DNA of 64,000 nt from Marivita sp. (GCF_022763305.1 NZ_JALEGT010000120.1:62001-126000); one strand, 5' to 3'. Positions 1-9,371 are shown, counted from the stretch's first letter. A program made the numbers and translations. Notes: generated from the letters alone by a model not told the origin.

Positions 1-1
1 C

Positions 2-541
2 GGGATCACCCACACTCCGGCCCGCCCTCAGGAAGACCCCGACTACGTCACGCGGCGCAAGGAAGAACAGCCCGAATCCGGTGTCATCGATGCCAGTTGC
101 ATCGCCTGTCAGGGGGAATGTTGCCTCAACGGTGCCGGGAGAATGGCGTTCATCGAGGCGGACACAATCGACTATGTGCGCTGGTCACGTCCCGAGATGA
201 GCCGATCCGCGATCCGCGAGATGTACCTGTCGCAGATCCCCAAGACCTCGACAGAGCAGAGCTGTGTCTATCACGGTGCATATGGCTGTACGCTCGACCG
301 CACGGTCCGGGCCGATATCTGCAACAGCTTCCAGTGCCGCTATCGCCGCGCGCTGATGGAGGCCTATGCAAAGAAGCCGGGCCATGGCGCGGTGGTGGCC
401 GGGCTCTCTGCCGACCATGTCGACAAGCCCTCGGCGGGGGCGGCCGGCCTGCGGGTCGTCACGGTGTCCGAGGACCTCGACGTGCGGGTGCATGACGATC
501 TGCGCCTGCCCGCCCTGCGCAAGGGGATGCCCAAATTCTGA
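2..541 (+). CDS. CxxCxxxCC (YkgJ-like) putative metal-binding protein, 5' truncated
   Basis: The reading frame is open from the window edge, so the N-terminus is missing. Near the start of the visible part is CIACQGECC, which fits the CxxCxxxCC signature of the YkgJ/UPF0153 family of putative zinc- or iron-chelating proteins. Further cysteines follow (SCVYHGAYGCTLD, CNSFQCRYRR). The role of the family is poorly defined; some members act near flagellin methylation, but nothing here points to that. The gene converges on the GDSL hydrolase gene with only 12 bases between stop codons. The family call is by motif only. Confidence 0.6.
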   Translation, partial: GITHTPARPQEDPDYVTRRKEEQPESGVIDASCIACQGECCLNGAGRMAFIEADTIDYVRWSRPEMSRSAIREMYLSQIPKTSTEQSCVYHGAYGCTLDRTVRADICNSFQCRYRRALMEAYAKKPGHGAVVAGLSADHVDKPSAGAAGLRVVTVSEDLDVRVHDDLRLPALRKGMPKF

Positions 542-553
542 TGCCTGTGACCG

Positions 554-2350
554 TCAGACGATGAACGGGTCGTCCACCACGCCCAACAGTTCGATCAGAA
601 ACTGACCGCTCCCGTCCGTGGCGGAGGCCAGAGAAAAGGCCTCATCGGCCGCACTCACCGCTGCGGTCAGGCTGTCTGCCGTACCGTCATAAAGCGCCAT
701 CACCTCGGTCGCGGCGGTCACGTCGCTCAGCCCGTGGATGGCTGCGAACCGCACACCAAGATCGACCTTGCCGTCCAGAAAGGCGCGGTCCGTCGCTTGC
801 TGATCAAGGAAGGCCTGCGTCGCTCCGTCCGCCGGTTCGGCGCGTGCGCCCTGCAACACGGCCAGCACGAACTTCCCGCGGCTGACCGCGCCGGAGGCGA
901 GCGCCTCGGACCAGAATGCGAACCCGTCATCATCGGGGGCGCGGCCCAGCGTGTTCTCGTAGACGGTCGTGACGAACGCCGCTTCCGGCGCCGTTTCAGG
1001 AAATGCCGCCCGCGCCTCGTCCGACTGCGCAAAGGCCTCGGCGATCTCGGTCATCGGCACGCCATTGGCCAGGGCATCCGCCCAGAAAAGCAGGCCAAGG
1101 GCATCGGGCGCGCGGTTGAAATAGCTGGCATAGACCTCGGTCAGATCCCGAAACGCCGCACTGCTGAGCGTTGTGCCATCATCGAAACGCGTCAGATCGA
1201 ACACCGCGCCATCAAAGTCGAGGGTTTCGATCCCCGTCAGAACGTCCGTCCCTTCGGCCCCGCTTCGGTCGGTGATGCGGATGTCCGAGCCCAGCGTCAG
1301 CGTGAACTGGTTCTGCGCGCTGTCGAACACCGCGATGTCGTGACCGCCCTCGCCATCCAGTGTGTCGTCCCCCGCCTGTCCGGTGAGCGTATCCGGTCCA
1401 CCGGTGCCGGTCAGAGTGTCGTTTCGCGCCGACCCCGGCAGGACGTTGCCCGCAAGCGCCGTCAGGTCGAAATTCGCAGCGCGGGCGACCTCTTCGACAT
1501 AGGTGGCAATGGCGGCGTGACCGGCACCTGTCGGGTGGATGCCGTCCACGCTGAAATAGCTTTGGTCGTCCAGCGGGGCATTGTCGCTGAAAACGTCGCT
1601 GGTCACGTTCGAAAAACCAAAGGCGGCGGGATCGTCTTCGAGGTCTTCGACGAAGGCGGCAATGTCGACATAAAGCGCCGACACACCCTCAGCCGAGTCC
1701 AGATCCGCCACGTAGGACGAGAGCGTGTCGTTGAATTCGTTCGTCAGGCTGTTCCAGAGCGTCGCCACCAGCGAGCCGGACGGCGCGCGATCGCCGAGGA
1801 AGGCACCACCGATTGTCGGCTGTCCCAGAATGAGAAAATTCTGCGCGCCGGTTGCGGTCAGCGTGTGGACCGTCTGCCCGATATTGTCGACAATCGTGGT
1901 GTCGAGATTGAGGATGTCGAAAAAATCCGAAATCGTGGCATCCGCAAGGTCGAGAAAATCATTGCCGCCGATCCAGATCACGAAGACGTCCTGATCATCG
2001 GGGGCCGGAATGTCACCCGACGCGACAAGGTCTGCAAAGCCCTCGGCCTGCTGAACCGCACCTGGCAGATGGGGCTTGCTGTCGGAATCCGACACTGCGC
2101 CGGAATGGGCGAAATTGATCCCGTTCAGGGGCGATCCGCTGAGATAGCCGTCGAAATTCGGGGCCTGACTGATCGACGTCGCACCGGGCGCGATGGCAAG
2201 GTCGTTGCGGATATATTCGTGCCAGACCGGCCCGTTCGACGCCCGCCCGGCAAAGTAGATGTCGATGGGCTCCGGTTCGGATTGCACGGCCAGCGCACCG
2301 TCATCCGACAGGCTGTCGCCAAAGATGTAGAGTTGACCGGTGCGGGGCAT
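554..2350 (-). CDS. Secreted SGNH/GDSL hydrolase with RTX repeats and DUF4214 modules
   Basis: 598 aa. The first half is an SGNH/GDSL esterase/lipase: block I FGDSLSDDG close to the N-terminus, block III GGND, and the catalytic DxxH as VDGIHPTGAGH. A short hemolysin-type calcium-binding stretch follows (GNDTL/GDDTLDGEGG-like nonapeptides), then two DUF4214-type repeats (YASYFNRAPDALGLLFWADAL and YENTLGRAPDDDGFAFW). No Sec signal peptide is visible and the C-terminus is hydrophobic (ELLGVVDDPFIV), which fits type I secretion through an uncleaved C-terminal signal. The ATG at 2350 is chosen because GGAGAG lies 10 bases upstream; an upstream ATG at 2368 lacks this. The substrate cannot be told. 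No T1SS genes are in the window. Confidence 0.85.
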   Translation of the reverse strand: MPRTGQLYIFGDSLSDDGALAVQSEPEPIDIYFAGRASNGPVWHEYIRNDLAIAPGATSISQAPNFDGYLSGSPLNGINFAHSGAVSDSDSKPHLPGAVQQAEGFADLVASGDIPAPDDQDVFVIWIGGNDFLDLADATISDFFDILNLDTTIVDNIGQTVHTLTATGAQNFLILGQPTIGGAFLGDRAPSGSLVATLWNSLTNEFNDTLSSYVADLDSAEGVSALYVDIAAFVEDLEDDPAAFGFSNVTSDVFSDNAPLDDQSYFSVDGIHPTGAGHAAIATYVEEVARAANFDLTALAGNVLPGSARNDTLTGTGGPDTLTGQAGDDTLDGEGGHDIAVFDSAQNQFTLTLGSDIRITDRSGAEGTDVLTGIETLDFDGAVFDLTRFDDGTTLSSAAFRDLTEVYASYFNRAPDALGLLFWADALANGVPMTEIAEAFAQSDEARAAFPETAPEAAFVTTVYENTLGRAPDDDGFAFWSEALASGAVSRGKFVLAVLQGARAEPADGATQAFLDQQATDRAFLDGKVDLGVRFAAIHGLSDVTAATEVMALYDGTADSLTAAVSAADEAFSLASATDGSGQFLIELLGVVDDPFIV

Positions 2351-2549
2351 GACTGAAGTTCTCTCCATTGGCGTTGCGATGTCGTTTTGACATGGTAAGT
2401 CACACTGGCGCAGGCACAAGGTTCTTTACTGCAGATCCGCCCGGTCACCGCCTGTCACGCCCTATTGCCGAGCCGCAGACTTAAAGAACGGGCCAAAATC
2501 TGTTAGCCTTACGATAATTATTTCAAGACTAGCTTTTTGGGAGGAGAAC

Positions 2550-3176
2550 TTGGGACATACATCCGTGAGATCAGACAACTGGGAAGTCGCCGCCTGTGGC
2601 AGCGTTGGAGGTGGTCCGGCTCTTACCGGAGGCATTTGGGTTTTTCAGTTTCGCAATCGAAGTTTGAACCAGCGCGCAACCGTAGGCTTTGCTGGTCCGG
2701 GCGTGGGCGTTGGTCTCCGTGCTGGAGCCAGTGGTGACAATAATCTGGCGATAGAAGATGACGATTTCATGCCGCTCGACACTGTTGGCCCGATGAGCCT
2801 TGACGACCTAAACGGCGCAACAGGCTGGATAAATTCTTTCGATTTTGCTGCCGGTCCGCTTGGGTATGGCGGAATGTTGATCACTGCGAATAATATGCGT
2901 GGATCATTGTTCGGATTTCAGCCCGTCCATAGTCCCGCAATTGGGTTGGCCGGAAGCGTGAACTTCTGGACAGTCGGTGTCTGGGGAATATCCCTGAATT
3001 CGGGAATTAGGCCGTATCTGATTAAGCGCGAACCGATGGGACAGAATCTGCCCCCTTGGACACGGATCAAATGCCGGGTCGCTCAGCAAAGCATCTCTGT
3101 CGGGCTCGGAGCTAGGGTCCATTACCACTACGATGCACCGGTCCCGATGCCGGGGGAAAGCGTGATGACACCTTGA
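2550..3176 (+). CDS. Orphan glycine-rich hypothetical protein
   Basis: 208 aa, family not recognised. The start is a TTG with a strong GGGAGGAG ribosome-binding site 5-6 bases upstream; a GATAAT hexamer at 2513-2518 could be a -10 box. The protein is rich in Gly, Phe and Trp, with alternating polar/apolar stretches (VGFAGPGVGVGLRAGASG, GYGGMLITANN, AGSVNFWTVGVWGI) that suggest an all-beta fold. There is no signal peptide or transmembrane helix. Codon choice is visibly A+T-richer than in neighbouring genes (many ATT, TTT, GAT, AAT codons), which suggests later acquisition. It sits between a secreted hydrolase and mfd. Confidence 0.6.
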   Translation: MGHTSVRSDNWEVAACGSVGGGPALTGGIWVFQFRNRSLNQRATVGFAGPGVGVGLRAGASGDNNLAIEDDDFMPLDTVGPMSLDDLNGATGWINSFDFAAGPLGYGGMLITANNMRGSLFGFQPVHSPAIGLAGSVNFWTVGVWGISLNSGIRPYLIKREPMGQNLPPWTRIKCRVAQQSISVGLGARVHYHYDAPVPMPGESVMTP

Positions 3177-3201
3177 TGCCCGCCGTTCGCGGATAACTAT
3201 G

Positions 3202-6200
3202 CTAACTCTTTCGAGCGTTGTCCGTGGTAGCCTCTTTGACCTTTTTCGCCAGATCCTGTGCAATGGCGAAGGCACCCTTGATCTTGTCGCTGTCCTTGGC
3301 CCAGTCGCGGCGGACGATGATCTTGTTGTCCTTGACCTTGGCCAGACCTTTCTGGTCCTGGATGAACTCCACCAGCCCCTGAGGCGACGCGAACTTGTCC
3401 TTGTGGAACTGGATCGTCGCTCCCTTCGGCCCACCGTCGAGTTTCGCAATCCCTGCACGTTTGCACATGGCCTTGATGCGCACCACGAGCAGCAGCGTGT
3501 TCACCTCGCGCGGGAGCTTGCCGAACCGGTCGATCAGTTCTGCGGCAAAGCCTTCAAGCTCCACTTTCGAGTGCAGCGATGACAGGCGACGGTACAGCCC
3601 CAGACGCACGTCGAGATCCGGCACATAGTCTTCGGGGATCAGCACTGGCACGCCAAGATTGATCTGCGGCGCCCATTGGTCGTCTGCCTCGGACAGGCCT
3701 TCCATCTCGCCGGATTTGATCTTGGCAATCGCCTCTTCCAGCATCTGCTGGTAAAGTTCATATCCCACATCGCGCATCTGGCCCGACTGCTCTTCACCCA
3801 GCAGGTTGCCTGCACCGCGAATGTCGAGGTCTTGCGACGCCAGCGTGAAACCGGCACCAAGCGTATCGAGCGACCCCAGCACGCGCAGGCGCTTTTCGGC
3901 GGCGGGTGTGAGTTTCGCGCGCGGTTTCGTTGTCAGGTAGGCATAGGCGCGGGTCTTGGACCGCCCCACCCGGCCCCGGATCTGGTAGAGTTGGCTGAGC
4001 CCGAACATGTCAGCGCGGTGCACCACCATCGTGTTGGCGGTCGGAATGTCGAGACCGGATTCGACAATCGTCGTCGCCAGCAGAACGTCATATTTGCCGT
4101 CGTAGAACGCGTTCATGCGGGTGTCCAATTCGCCCGCCGCCATCTGACCGTGCGCCACCACATAGGTCACTTCGGGGACCTGATCGCGAAGGAATTCCTC
4201 GATCTCGGCCAGATCGCTGATGCGCGGCACCACGAAAAAGCTTTGCCCACCGCGATAATGCTCGCGGAGCAGCGCTTCGCGGATCGTGACGGCGTCGAAT
4301 TCGCTGACATAGGTGCGGATTGCCAGACGGTCGACAGGCGGCGTGCCGATGATGCTCAGATCGCGCACACCCGACAGCGACAGTTGCAGCGTGCGCGGGA
4401 TCGGCGTGGCAGTCAGCGTCAGCACGTGGATGTCCGAGCGCAGCTGCTTGAGCCGCTCCTTGTGCGCCACGCCAAAATGCTGTTCCTCGTCGATGATCAG
4501 CAGACCGAGGTTCTGGAACCGGATGCCCTTGGCCAAAAGCGCATGGGTGCCGACCACGATGTCGACCGTGCCGCGCGCCAGACCGTCGCGTGTGGCCTGC
4601 GCATCCTTTGCCGAAACAAAGCGCGACAAGGGTCTGACTTCCAAAGGAAATCCCCGGAAGCGTTCGGCAAAGCTCTTGTAATGCTGGCGGGCCAGCAGCG
4701 TGGTCGGCGCAATTACGGCCACCTGAACGCCCGACATGGCGGCGACGAAAGCCGCGCGCATGGCGACCTCGGTCTTGCCGAAGCCCACATCGCCACAGAT
4801 CAGCCGGTCCATCGGCTGGCCTGAATGCATGTCGGCCATCACGTCTTCGATGGCGCGCAGCTGGTCGTCGGTTTCCTGGTAGGGGAACCGCGCCGCGAAG
4901 GCATCCCACGCGCCCGGTGGCGGGTCCATTACGGGGGCCTTGCGCAACGCACGCTCTGCCGCAACGCGGATCAGCTTGTCCGCCATCTCGCGGATGCGCT
5001 CTTTCAGGCGGGCTTTCTTCGCCTGCCATGCGCCGCCGCCCAGCTTGTCCAGCAAGCCTTCCTCGTGCCCGTATTTGGACAGGAGTTCGATATTCTCGAC
5101 CGGCAGGTAGAGCTTCGCGCTTTCGGCATATTCCAGCAGCAGGCATTCATGCGCGGCACCCGCAGCGGTGATGACCTCCATCCCCAGATAGCGCCCGATG
5201 CCGTGATCCACGTGCACCACGAGATCGCCCGGAGACAGCGACTGCGTTTCGGTCAGGAAGTTCTCGGCCTTGCGGCGTTTCTTCGGCGCGCGGATGAGGC
5301 GGTCGCCGAGAACGTCCTGTTCGGACACAACCGTGATCCGCGCGTCTTTGCCCGCATCGGCCCAAGGCGCCTCGAACCCCTGCTCCAGCGGCCAGACGAC
5401 CTGATACAGCCCGCGCTTGCCCACCCGCGTCAGATCGGTGATCGCGATGGTCTCGGCCAGCCCCTCATCCTCGATCAGCCCCGACAGCCGCTCGCGCGCC
5501 CCTTCGGAATACGACGCGATGACGACCGGGCCACCTTCCATCTTCTTGCGCACATGGTCTGCCAAGGCGCTGAACAGGCTGATGCTTTCCTGCTGGCGCT
5601 CGGGCGAAAAGTTCCGCCCGATGCGTCCACCCGCATCCACGACGCCCGGACCGGAGGCCTGAGGCAGCGGATGGAACTGTACCACACGGCGGTCGCCCAA
5701 AGCGGCCTCCCACGCGGCATCGTCAAGGTAGAGCTGCCCCGGAGGCACCGGCTTGTAAACCGTATCCATCCGCGATTTCTGCGCCAGCGCGGCCTTGCGG
5801 GTCTCGTGCTGGTCGACGATCCCGTCCCAGCGCGACAGACGTGCCGGGGTGATCTGGTCGTCCTGCGTGACGGGCACGCCGGGCAGGTAATCGAACAGCG
5901 TTTCCAGCGTTTCATGGAAGAACGGCAGCCAGTGCTCCATTCCCGCCTGCTTGCGGCCCGCGCTGACCGCTTCGTAGAGCGGATCATCGCTGCCGGCCGC
6001 GCCGAACTCGATACGGTAATTCTGACGGAAACGCGTGATCGCGGCCTCGTCCAGAATGACCTCGGACACCGGGGCCAGTTCCACAAGGTCCAGCTTTTCC
6101 GTCGTGCGCTGGGTCGCCGGATCGAACCGCCGCGCGCCGTCCAGAACGTCGCCGAAGAAGTCGAGCCGCACCGGACCGCCTTCTCCGGGCGGGAAGATGT

Positions 6201-6687
6201 CGATGATACCCCCGCGGATAGCGTAATCCCCCGGCTCCATCACCGTCGGGGATTGGCTGAATCCCATGCGGACCAAGAAGCTTCGCAGCGCCTCTTCGTT
6301 GACGCGCTGTCCCACACGGGCCGTGAATGCCGCCTCGCGCAGCACCTCGCGTGCCGGCAGCCGCTGGGTCGCAGCGCTCATCGTGGTGAGCAGGACGTAA
6401 CGCTGCGGCATCGCATGGGTCAGGGCCGCCAGCGTCGCCATGCGCGCGGCAGAAATGTCGGGGTTGGGCGACACCCGGTCATAGGGCAGACAATCCCATC
6501 CGGGAAAGACGAAGACCGGCATGTCCGGTGCATGGATGTGCAGCGCGTCGCGCATCTGCGCCAGACGGCGGTCATCGCGGGCGATGTGGCAGACGGCACC
6601 GCCGTGTTTCTCGGCCTCAGCGAGGACAAGGCGGGCATCGAAGCCTTCGGGCGCGCCGCCCATGGTGATGTGCTGGGATGTCTTCAT
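3202..6687 (-). CDS. mfd: Transcription-repair coupling factor Mfd
   Basis: 1161 aa, typical length for Mfd. This DNA translocase removes stalled RNA polymerase at lesions and recruits UvrA. Visible landmarks are the N-terminal UvrB-like module (FPGWDCLPYDRVSPN), a central CarD-like RNA-polymerase-interaction segment (PGDLVVHVDHGIGRYLGME), Walker A ICGDVGFGKTEVAMR, the DEEQ box LLIIDEEQHFGVAHKERLK, the TATPIPRT motif III, and the QIRGRVGR motif VI. The C-terminal TRCF domain is present (INLGVPVLIPEDYVPD). The start is uncertain: neither the ATG at 6687 nor that at 6663 has a strong ribosome-binding site. It is probably transcribed alone. Confidence 0.97.
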   Translation of the reverse strand: MKTSQHITMGGAPEGFDARLVLAEAEKHGGAVCHIARDDRRLAQMRDALHIHAPDMPVFVFPGWDCLPYDRVSPNPDISAARMATLAALTHAMPQRYVLLTTMSAATQRLPAREVLREAAFTARVGQRVNEEALRSFLVRMGFSQSPTVMEPGDYAIRGGIIDIFPPGEGGPVRLDFFGDVLDGARRFDPATQRTTEKLDLVELAPVSEVILDEAAITRFRQNYRIEFGAAGSDDPLYEAVSAGRKQAGMEHWLPFFHETLETLFDYLPGVPVTQDDQITPARLSRWDGIVDQHETRKAALAQKSRMDTVYKPVPPGQLYLDDAAWEAALGDRRVVQFHPLPQASGPGVVDAGGRIGRNFSPERQQESISLFSALADHVRKKMEGGPVVIASYSEGARERLSGLIEDEGLAETIAITDLTRVGKRGLYQVVWPLEQGFEAPWADAGKDARITVVSEQDVLGDRLIRAPKKRRKAENFLTETQSLSPGDLVVHVDHGIGRYLGMEVITAAGAAHECLLLEYAESAKLYLPVENIELLSKYGHEEGLLDKLGGGAWQAKKARLKERIREMADKLIRVAAERALRKAPVMDPPPGAWDAFAARFPYQETDDQLRAIEDVMADMHSGQPMDRLICGDVGFGKTEVAMRAAFVAAMSGVQVAVIAPTTLLARQHYKSFAERFRGFPLEVRPLSRFVSAKDAQATRDGLARGTVDIVVGTHALLAKGIRFQNLGLLIIDEEQHFGVAHKERLKQLRSDIHVLTLTATPIPRTLQLSLSGVRDLSIIGTPPVDRLAIRTYVSEFDAVTIREALLREHYRGGQSFFVVPRISDLAEIEEFLRDQVPEVTYVVAHGQMAAGELDTRMNAFYDGKYDVLLATTIVESGLDIPTANTMVVHRADMFGLSQLYQIRGRVGRSKTRAYAYLTTKPRAKLTPAAEKRLRVLGSLDTLGAGFTLASQDLDIRGAGNLLGEEQSGQMRDVGYELYQQMLEEAIAKIKSGEMEGLSEADDQWAPQINLGVPVLIPEDYVPDLDVRLGLYRRLSSLHSKVELEGFAAELIDRFGKLPREVNTLLLVVRIKAMCKRAGIAKLDGGPKGATIQFHKDKFASPQGLVEFIQDQKGLAKVKDNKIIVRRDWAKDSDKIKGAFAIAQDLAKKVKEATTDNARKS

Positions 6688-6720
6688 AGCGCGCTCATGT
6701 GGCGCGCGGGCCGCCCGGCG

Positions 6721-7248
6721 TCAACCGCCAAGAACACCAATGCTGAGGTTCATGTACATGCCCCACATCGCAGTGATGAAAATCGACACCATGCCGATGC
6801 CCTGCACGATCAACCGATGCCGTCCCAGCCGCTTGTAGACTGCTTCGAGATCGTGGTCTTTCTCATGCAGCGCGCGCGCAGTGTAGACGCTCAGAAGGCT
6901 GACCAGTGACATGGGAAAGCCAAGCAGAAACAAAGCCTGGGCGATCTCGACCCAGTAGACCCAGCCGAGAACGGCAAAGCCGGTCAGAAAGAACGTGCCG
7001 CCCGCGATCACCCACAGACCGGCCTCTTCCGCGATATAGAGCAGCCGCGCGGTGTTGATGCGCAGAAGGTCGGTGAGATCCTCGGCCGCCTGCCCGCCAC
7101 GTCGGCGCGCGCGCCCCACCATGTCGAAGGGTACGCCCAGAATCCAATGGCTGGCCGAAGACCAGACCACGGCAAGCGCGATCCAGAACCACAGATTGGA
7201 AAAGGACCGCATATCGATCAGTTCAAAAACGGAAGAGTACCAATCCAA
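6721..7248 (-). CDS. Conserved small integral membrane protein
   Basis: About 175 aa if the TTG at 7248 is the start; 163 aa from the ATG at 7212. The TTG is preferred because the in-frame residues before the ATG (DWYSSVFELID) look coding, though neither start has a clear ribosome-binding site. Four hydrophobic segments are visible: LWFWIALAVVWSSASHWIL, LWVIAGGTFFLTGFAVL, IAQALFLLGFPMSLVSLLSV and IVQGIGMVSIFITAMWGMYM, with an arginine-rich loop after the first. Similar proteins occur in Rhodobacteraceae and are sometimes labelled a component of a Suf complex, which I cannot support from sequence. It lies 33 bases downstream of the mfd start and is divergent from hemB. Confidence 0.7.
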   Translation of the reverse strand: MDWYSSVFELIDMRSFSNLWFWIALAVVWSSASHWILGVPFDMVGRARRRGGQAAEDLTDLLRINTARLLYIAEEAGLWVIAGGTFFLTGFAVLGWVYWVEIAQALFLLGFPMSLVSLLSVYTARALHEKDHDLEAVYKRLGRHRLIVQGIGMVSIFITAMWGMYMNLSIGVLGG

Positions 7249-7350
7249 GGCGCGCGCAATCCCTTGTTCGGATGGCCTAATTGCGAGGCAGGCCTTGTTC
7301 CAGCGGTCATTCCATGCCACCCAATCACGGCAAAGACAAGGACCGCCCCC

Positions 7351-8352
7351 ATGAAACCCATCACCCCCGCCTTTCCCGCCACTCGACTGCGCCGTTTGCG
7401 CCGCACTGAAGGGTTGCGCGCCATGGTGCGGGAAAACACGCTGACCCCGGACGATTTCATCTGGCCGGTCTTCGTGCGCGATGGCGAGGGGGTGGAGGAA
7501 CCCGTGGCCTCCATGCCCGGCGTGGTGCGCCGGTCGGTCGACAAGGTGGTCGACGCCGCGCGCGAGGCGCATGCCCTGGGCATCCCGGCGATCTGCCTCT
7601 TTCCCTATACCGATCCCGCGCTCAAGACCGAGGACTGCGCCGAGGCGTGGAACCCCGAAAACCTGTCCAACCGCGCCACCCGCGCGATCAAGGATGCGGT
7701 GCCCGATCTCATGGTGATGACCGACGTGGCGCTCGATCCTTACAACATCACCGGCCATGACGGCTACATGGACGAGACCGGCTATATCGAGAACGACCGC
7801 ACGGTCGAGGCGCTGGTCAAACAGACGCTGAGCCAGGCCCGGGCGGGCTCGGACATCATTGGCCCCTCGGACATGATGGACAGCCGCATCTCCGCGATGC
7901 GCACGGCGCTTGAGGGCGAAGGCTTTTCGAATGTCGCGATCCTCAGCTATGCCGCAAAATATGCCAGCGCCTTTTACGGTCCCTTCCGGGATGCGGTGGG
8001 GGCCTCGGGGGCCTTCAAGGGCGACAAGAAGGGCTACCAGATGGACCCCGGCAATTCGGACGAGGCAATGCGCCTTGTCGCGCGGGATCTCTCCGAAGGC
8101 GCCGACATGGTGATGATCAAGCCCGGCATGCCCTATCTCGACATCTGCCGACGCACCAAGGACATGTTCGGCGTGCCGACCTTCGCCTACCAGGTGTCCG
8201 GCGAATACGCGATGCTGGCCGGCGCGGCCGAGCGCGGTTGGCTCGACCATGACCGGGTGATGCTGGAAAGCCTGATGGCCTTCAAGCGCGCAGGCTGTGA
8301 CGGGGTGCTGACCTATTTCGCACCTGCCGCCGCGCGGTTGCTGAACGGCTGA
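7351..8352 (+). CDS. hemB: Delta-aminolevulinic acid dehydratase (porphobilinogen synthase), Mg-type
   Basis: 333 aa. Condenses two 5-aminolevulinate molecules to porphobilinogen in tetrapyrrole synthesis. Both Schiff-base lysines are in the expected contexts: LSYAAKYASAFYGPF (K203) and MIKPGMPYLD (K257). The metal-site region reads TDVALDPYNITGHDG, with Asp/Ala in place of the cysteines of zinc enzymes, so this is the Mg-dependent (Pseudomonas-like) class. The ATG at 7351 gives the family's usual length. The gene is divergent from the membrane protein gene at 6721-7248. Confidence 0.97.
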   Translation: MKPITPAFPATRLRRLRRTEGLRAMVRENTLTPDDFIWPVFVRDGEGVEEPVASMPGVVRRSVDKVVDAAREAHALGIPAICLFPYTDPALKTEDCAEAWNPENLSNRATRAIKDAVPDLMVMTDVALDPYNITGHDGYMDETGYIENDRTVEALVKQTLSQARAGSDIIGPSDMMDSRISAMRTALEGEGFSNVAILSYAAKYASAFYGPFRDAVGASGAFKGDKKGYQMDPGNSDEAMRLVARDLSEGADMVMIKPGMPYLDICRRTKDMFGVPTFAYQVSGEYAMLAGAAERGWLDHDRVMLESLMAFKRAGCDGVLTYFAPAAARLLNG

Positions 8353-8531
8353 GAGCGGATGCCGGGCTGACATCCGACCTGCGCGGTGCGTCGGGGGACG
8401 CAACGGATAGCGGTGCGCCGCTTATCGTGATCCATCCATAGTGACAGGACGCGCCGCTGCGGCTATACTTCGCACCAACCGGCGGAACAGCCGGAGATCC
8501 CAGAGGCATCGGCAAAGAAAGAGCAGCAACC

Positions 8532-9089
8532 ATGACACTCCTGACACGACGCGAACTGGCCCTCGGCCTTGGCGGCACTTTCCTTCTGGCGGGCTGCGCC
8601 AATGGCGTGGGCGGCAACGGTGCTGCGCGGATCGACGCGCGGGTCGATGCGACGCTGGCCGAAATGTACCGCCGCTTTCCCGGCACCCAGAACCTTGCCG
8701 CCAATGCCAACGGCATTCTCGTCATGCCGCTGGTGACAGAGGCGGGCCTTGGACTGGGCGGCGCTTTCGGACGCGGTGCGCTTCGTGTCGGCGGGATCAC
8801 GGTGGATTACTACTCGACCACCAAGGCCAGCGCCGGCCTGCAGATCGGGGCCCAGCAATACGCGCATGTGCTGTTCTTCATGACCGAGGACGCGCTGATG
8901 AATTTCCGCCGCTCGCCCGGTTGGGCCGCAGGGGCCAATATCGAATACGCGATCCCCGAAGGTGGCGAGACCATTGCCGCCGAGACCACCACATCGCTGG
9001 CGCCGGTCATTGCGGTGATCTTCGGTCAGGCCGGTCTGCGGTTGGGCGCGACACTGGAAGGTGTGAAATACACGCGGATCATTCCCTGA
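8532..9089 (+). CDS. SYLF/Ysc84-domain lipoprotein
   Basis: 185 aa. The N-terminus is a lipoprotein signal: charged MTLLTRRE, a hydrophobic core, and the lipobox LLAGC with lipidated Cys about residue 22. The rest matches the SYLF (Ysc84-like, lipid-binding) fold: ANGILVMPLVTEAGLGLGG, GVKYTRIIP and a glycine-rich core. An RRELALGLGGTFLLAG stretch could also be read as a twin-arginine signal. Bacterial SYLF proteins are membrane-associated with no settled function. The gene stands alone, 179 bases after hemB. Confidence 0.85.
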   Translation: MTLLTRRELALGLGGTFLLAGCANGVGGNGAARIDARVDATLAEMYRRFPGTQNLAANANGILVMPLVTEAGLGLGGAFGRGALRVGGITVDYYSTTKASAGLQIGAQQYAHVLFFMTEDALMNFRRSPGWAAGANIEYAIPEGGETIAAETTTSLAPVIAVIFGQAGLRLGATLEGVKYTRIIP

Positions 9090-9098
9090 TCCAACGCT

Positions 9099-9190
9099 TG
9101 GGGGCTCTGCCCGCCGTCCATTGGGCTTGAACCAATGGCGCCAAATGAACGGCCCCCCGAAGTATTTTTGAACCAGAGAAGATATGGGCC
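9099..9190. repeat. Intergenic repeat element, copy 1
   Basis: The gap between the SYLF gene and the convergent thiE-like gene holds a composite element: GGGGGCTCTGCCC, then a 7-bp-stem hairpin (CCATTGG at 9118 and CCAATGG at 9132), then CCCCCCGAAGTATTTTTG and AACCAGAGAAGA. The same order (GGGGGC-CTGCCCCC, hairpin, CCCCCGAGGTATTT, CCCAAAGA) recurs inverted at 62803-62860. Both copies lie in gene-free gaps. It may act as a transcription terminator. The rest of the gap (9191-9371) shows nothing I can name. Confidence 0.5.
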
Positions 9191-9371
9191 GGGTCCACCC
9201 CCTGCATGTGTCGCAGGGGGCTTCTCCGGTTACGGTCATCGGCGCTTCCGCCTGTACCGCCCATGCAGGATGCCGCCTTAAGGTTAACGCTTCGTTACTT
9301 CTCTGGTTGAGAAATTCTTTCGGGGGTGAGGCGCGGCACGCGCCGAGGGGGCAGACAGCCCCCTGACCCGG

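Noticed and set aside
9284-9298. TTAA-N7-TTAC as a CtrA site
   Set aside because: One mismatch, and it lies between convergent genes with no promoter to control.
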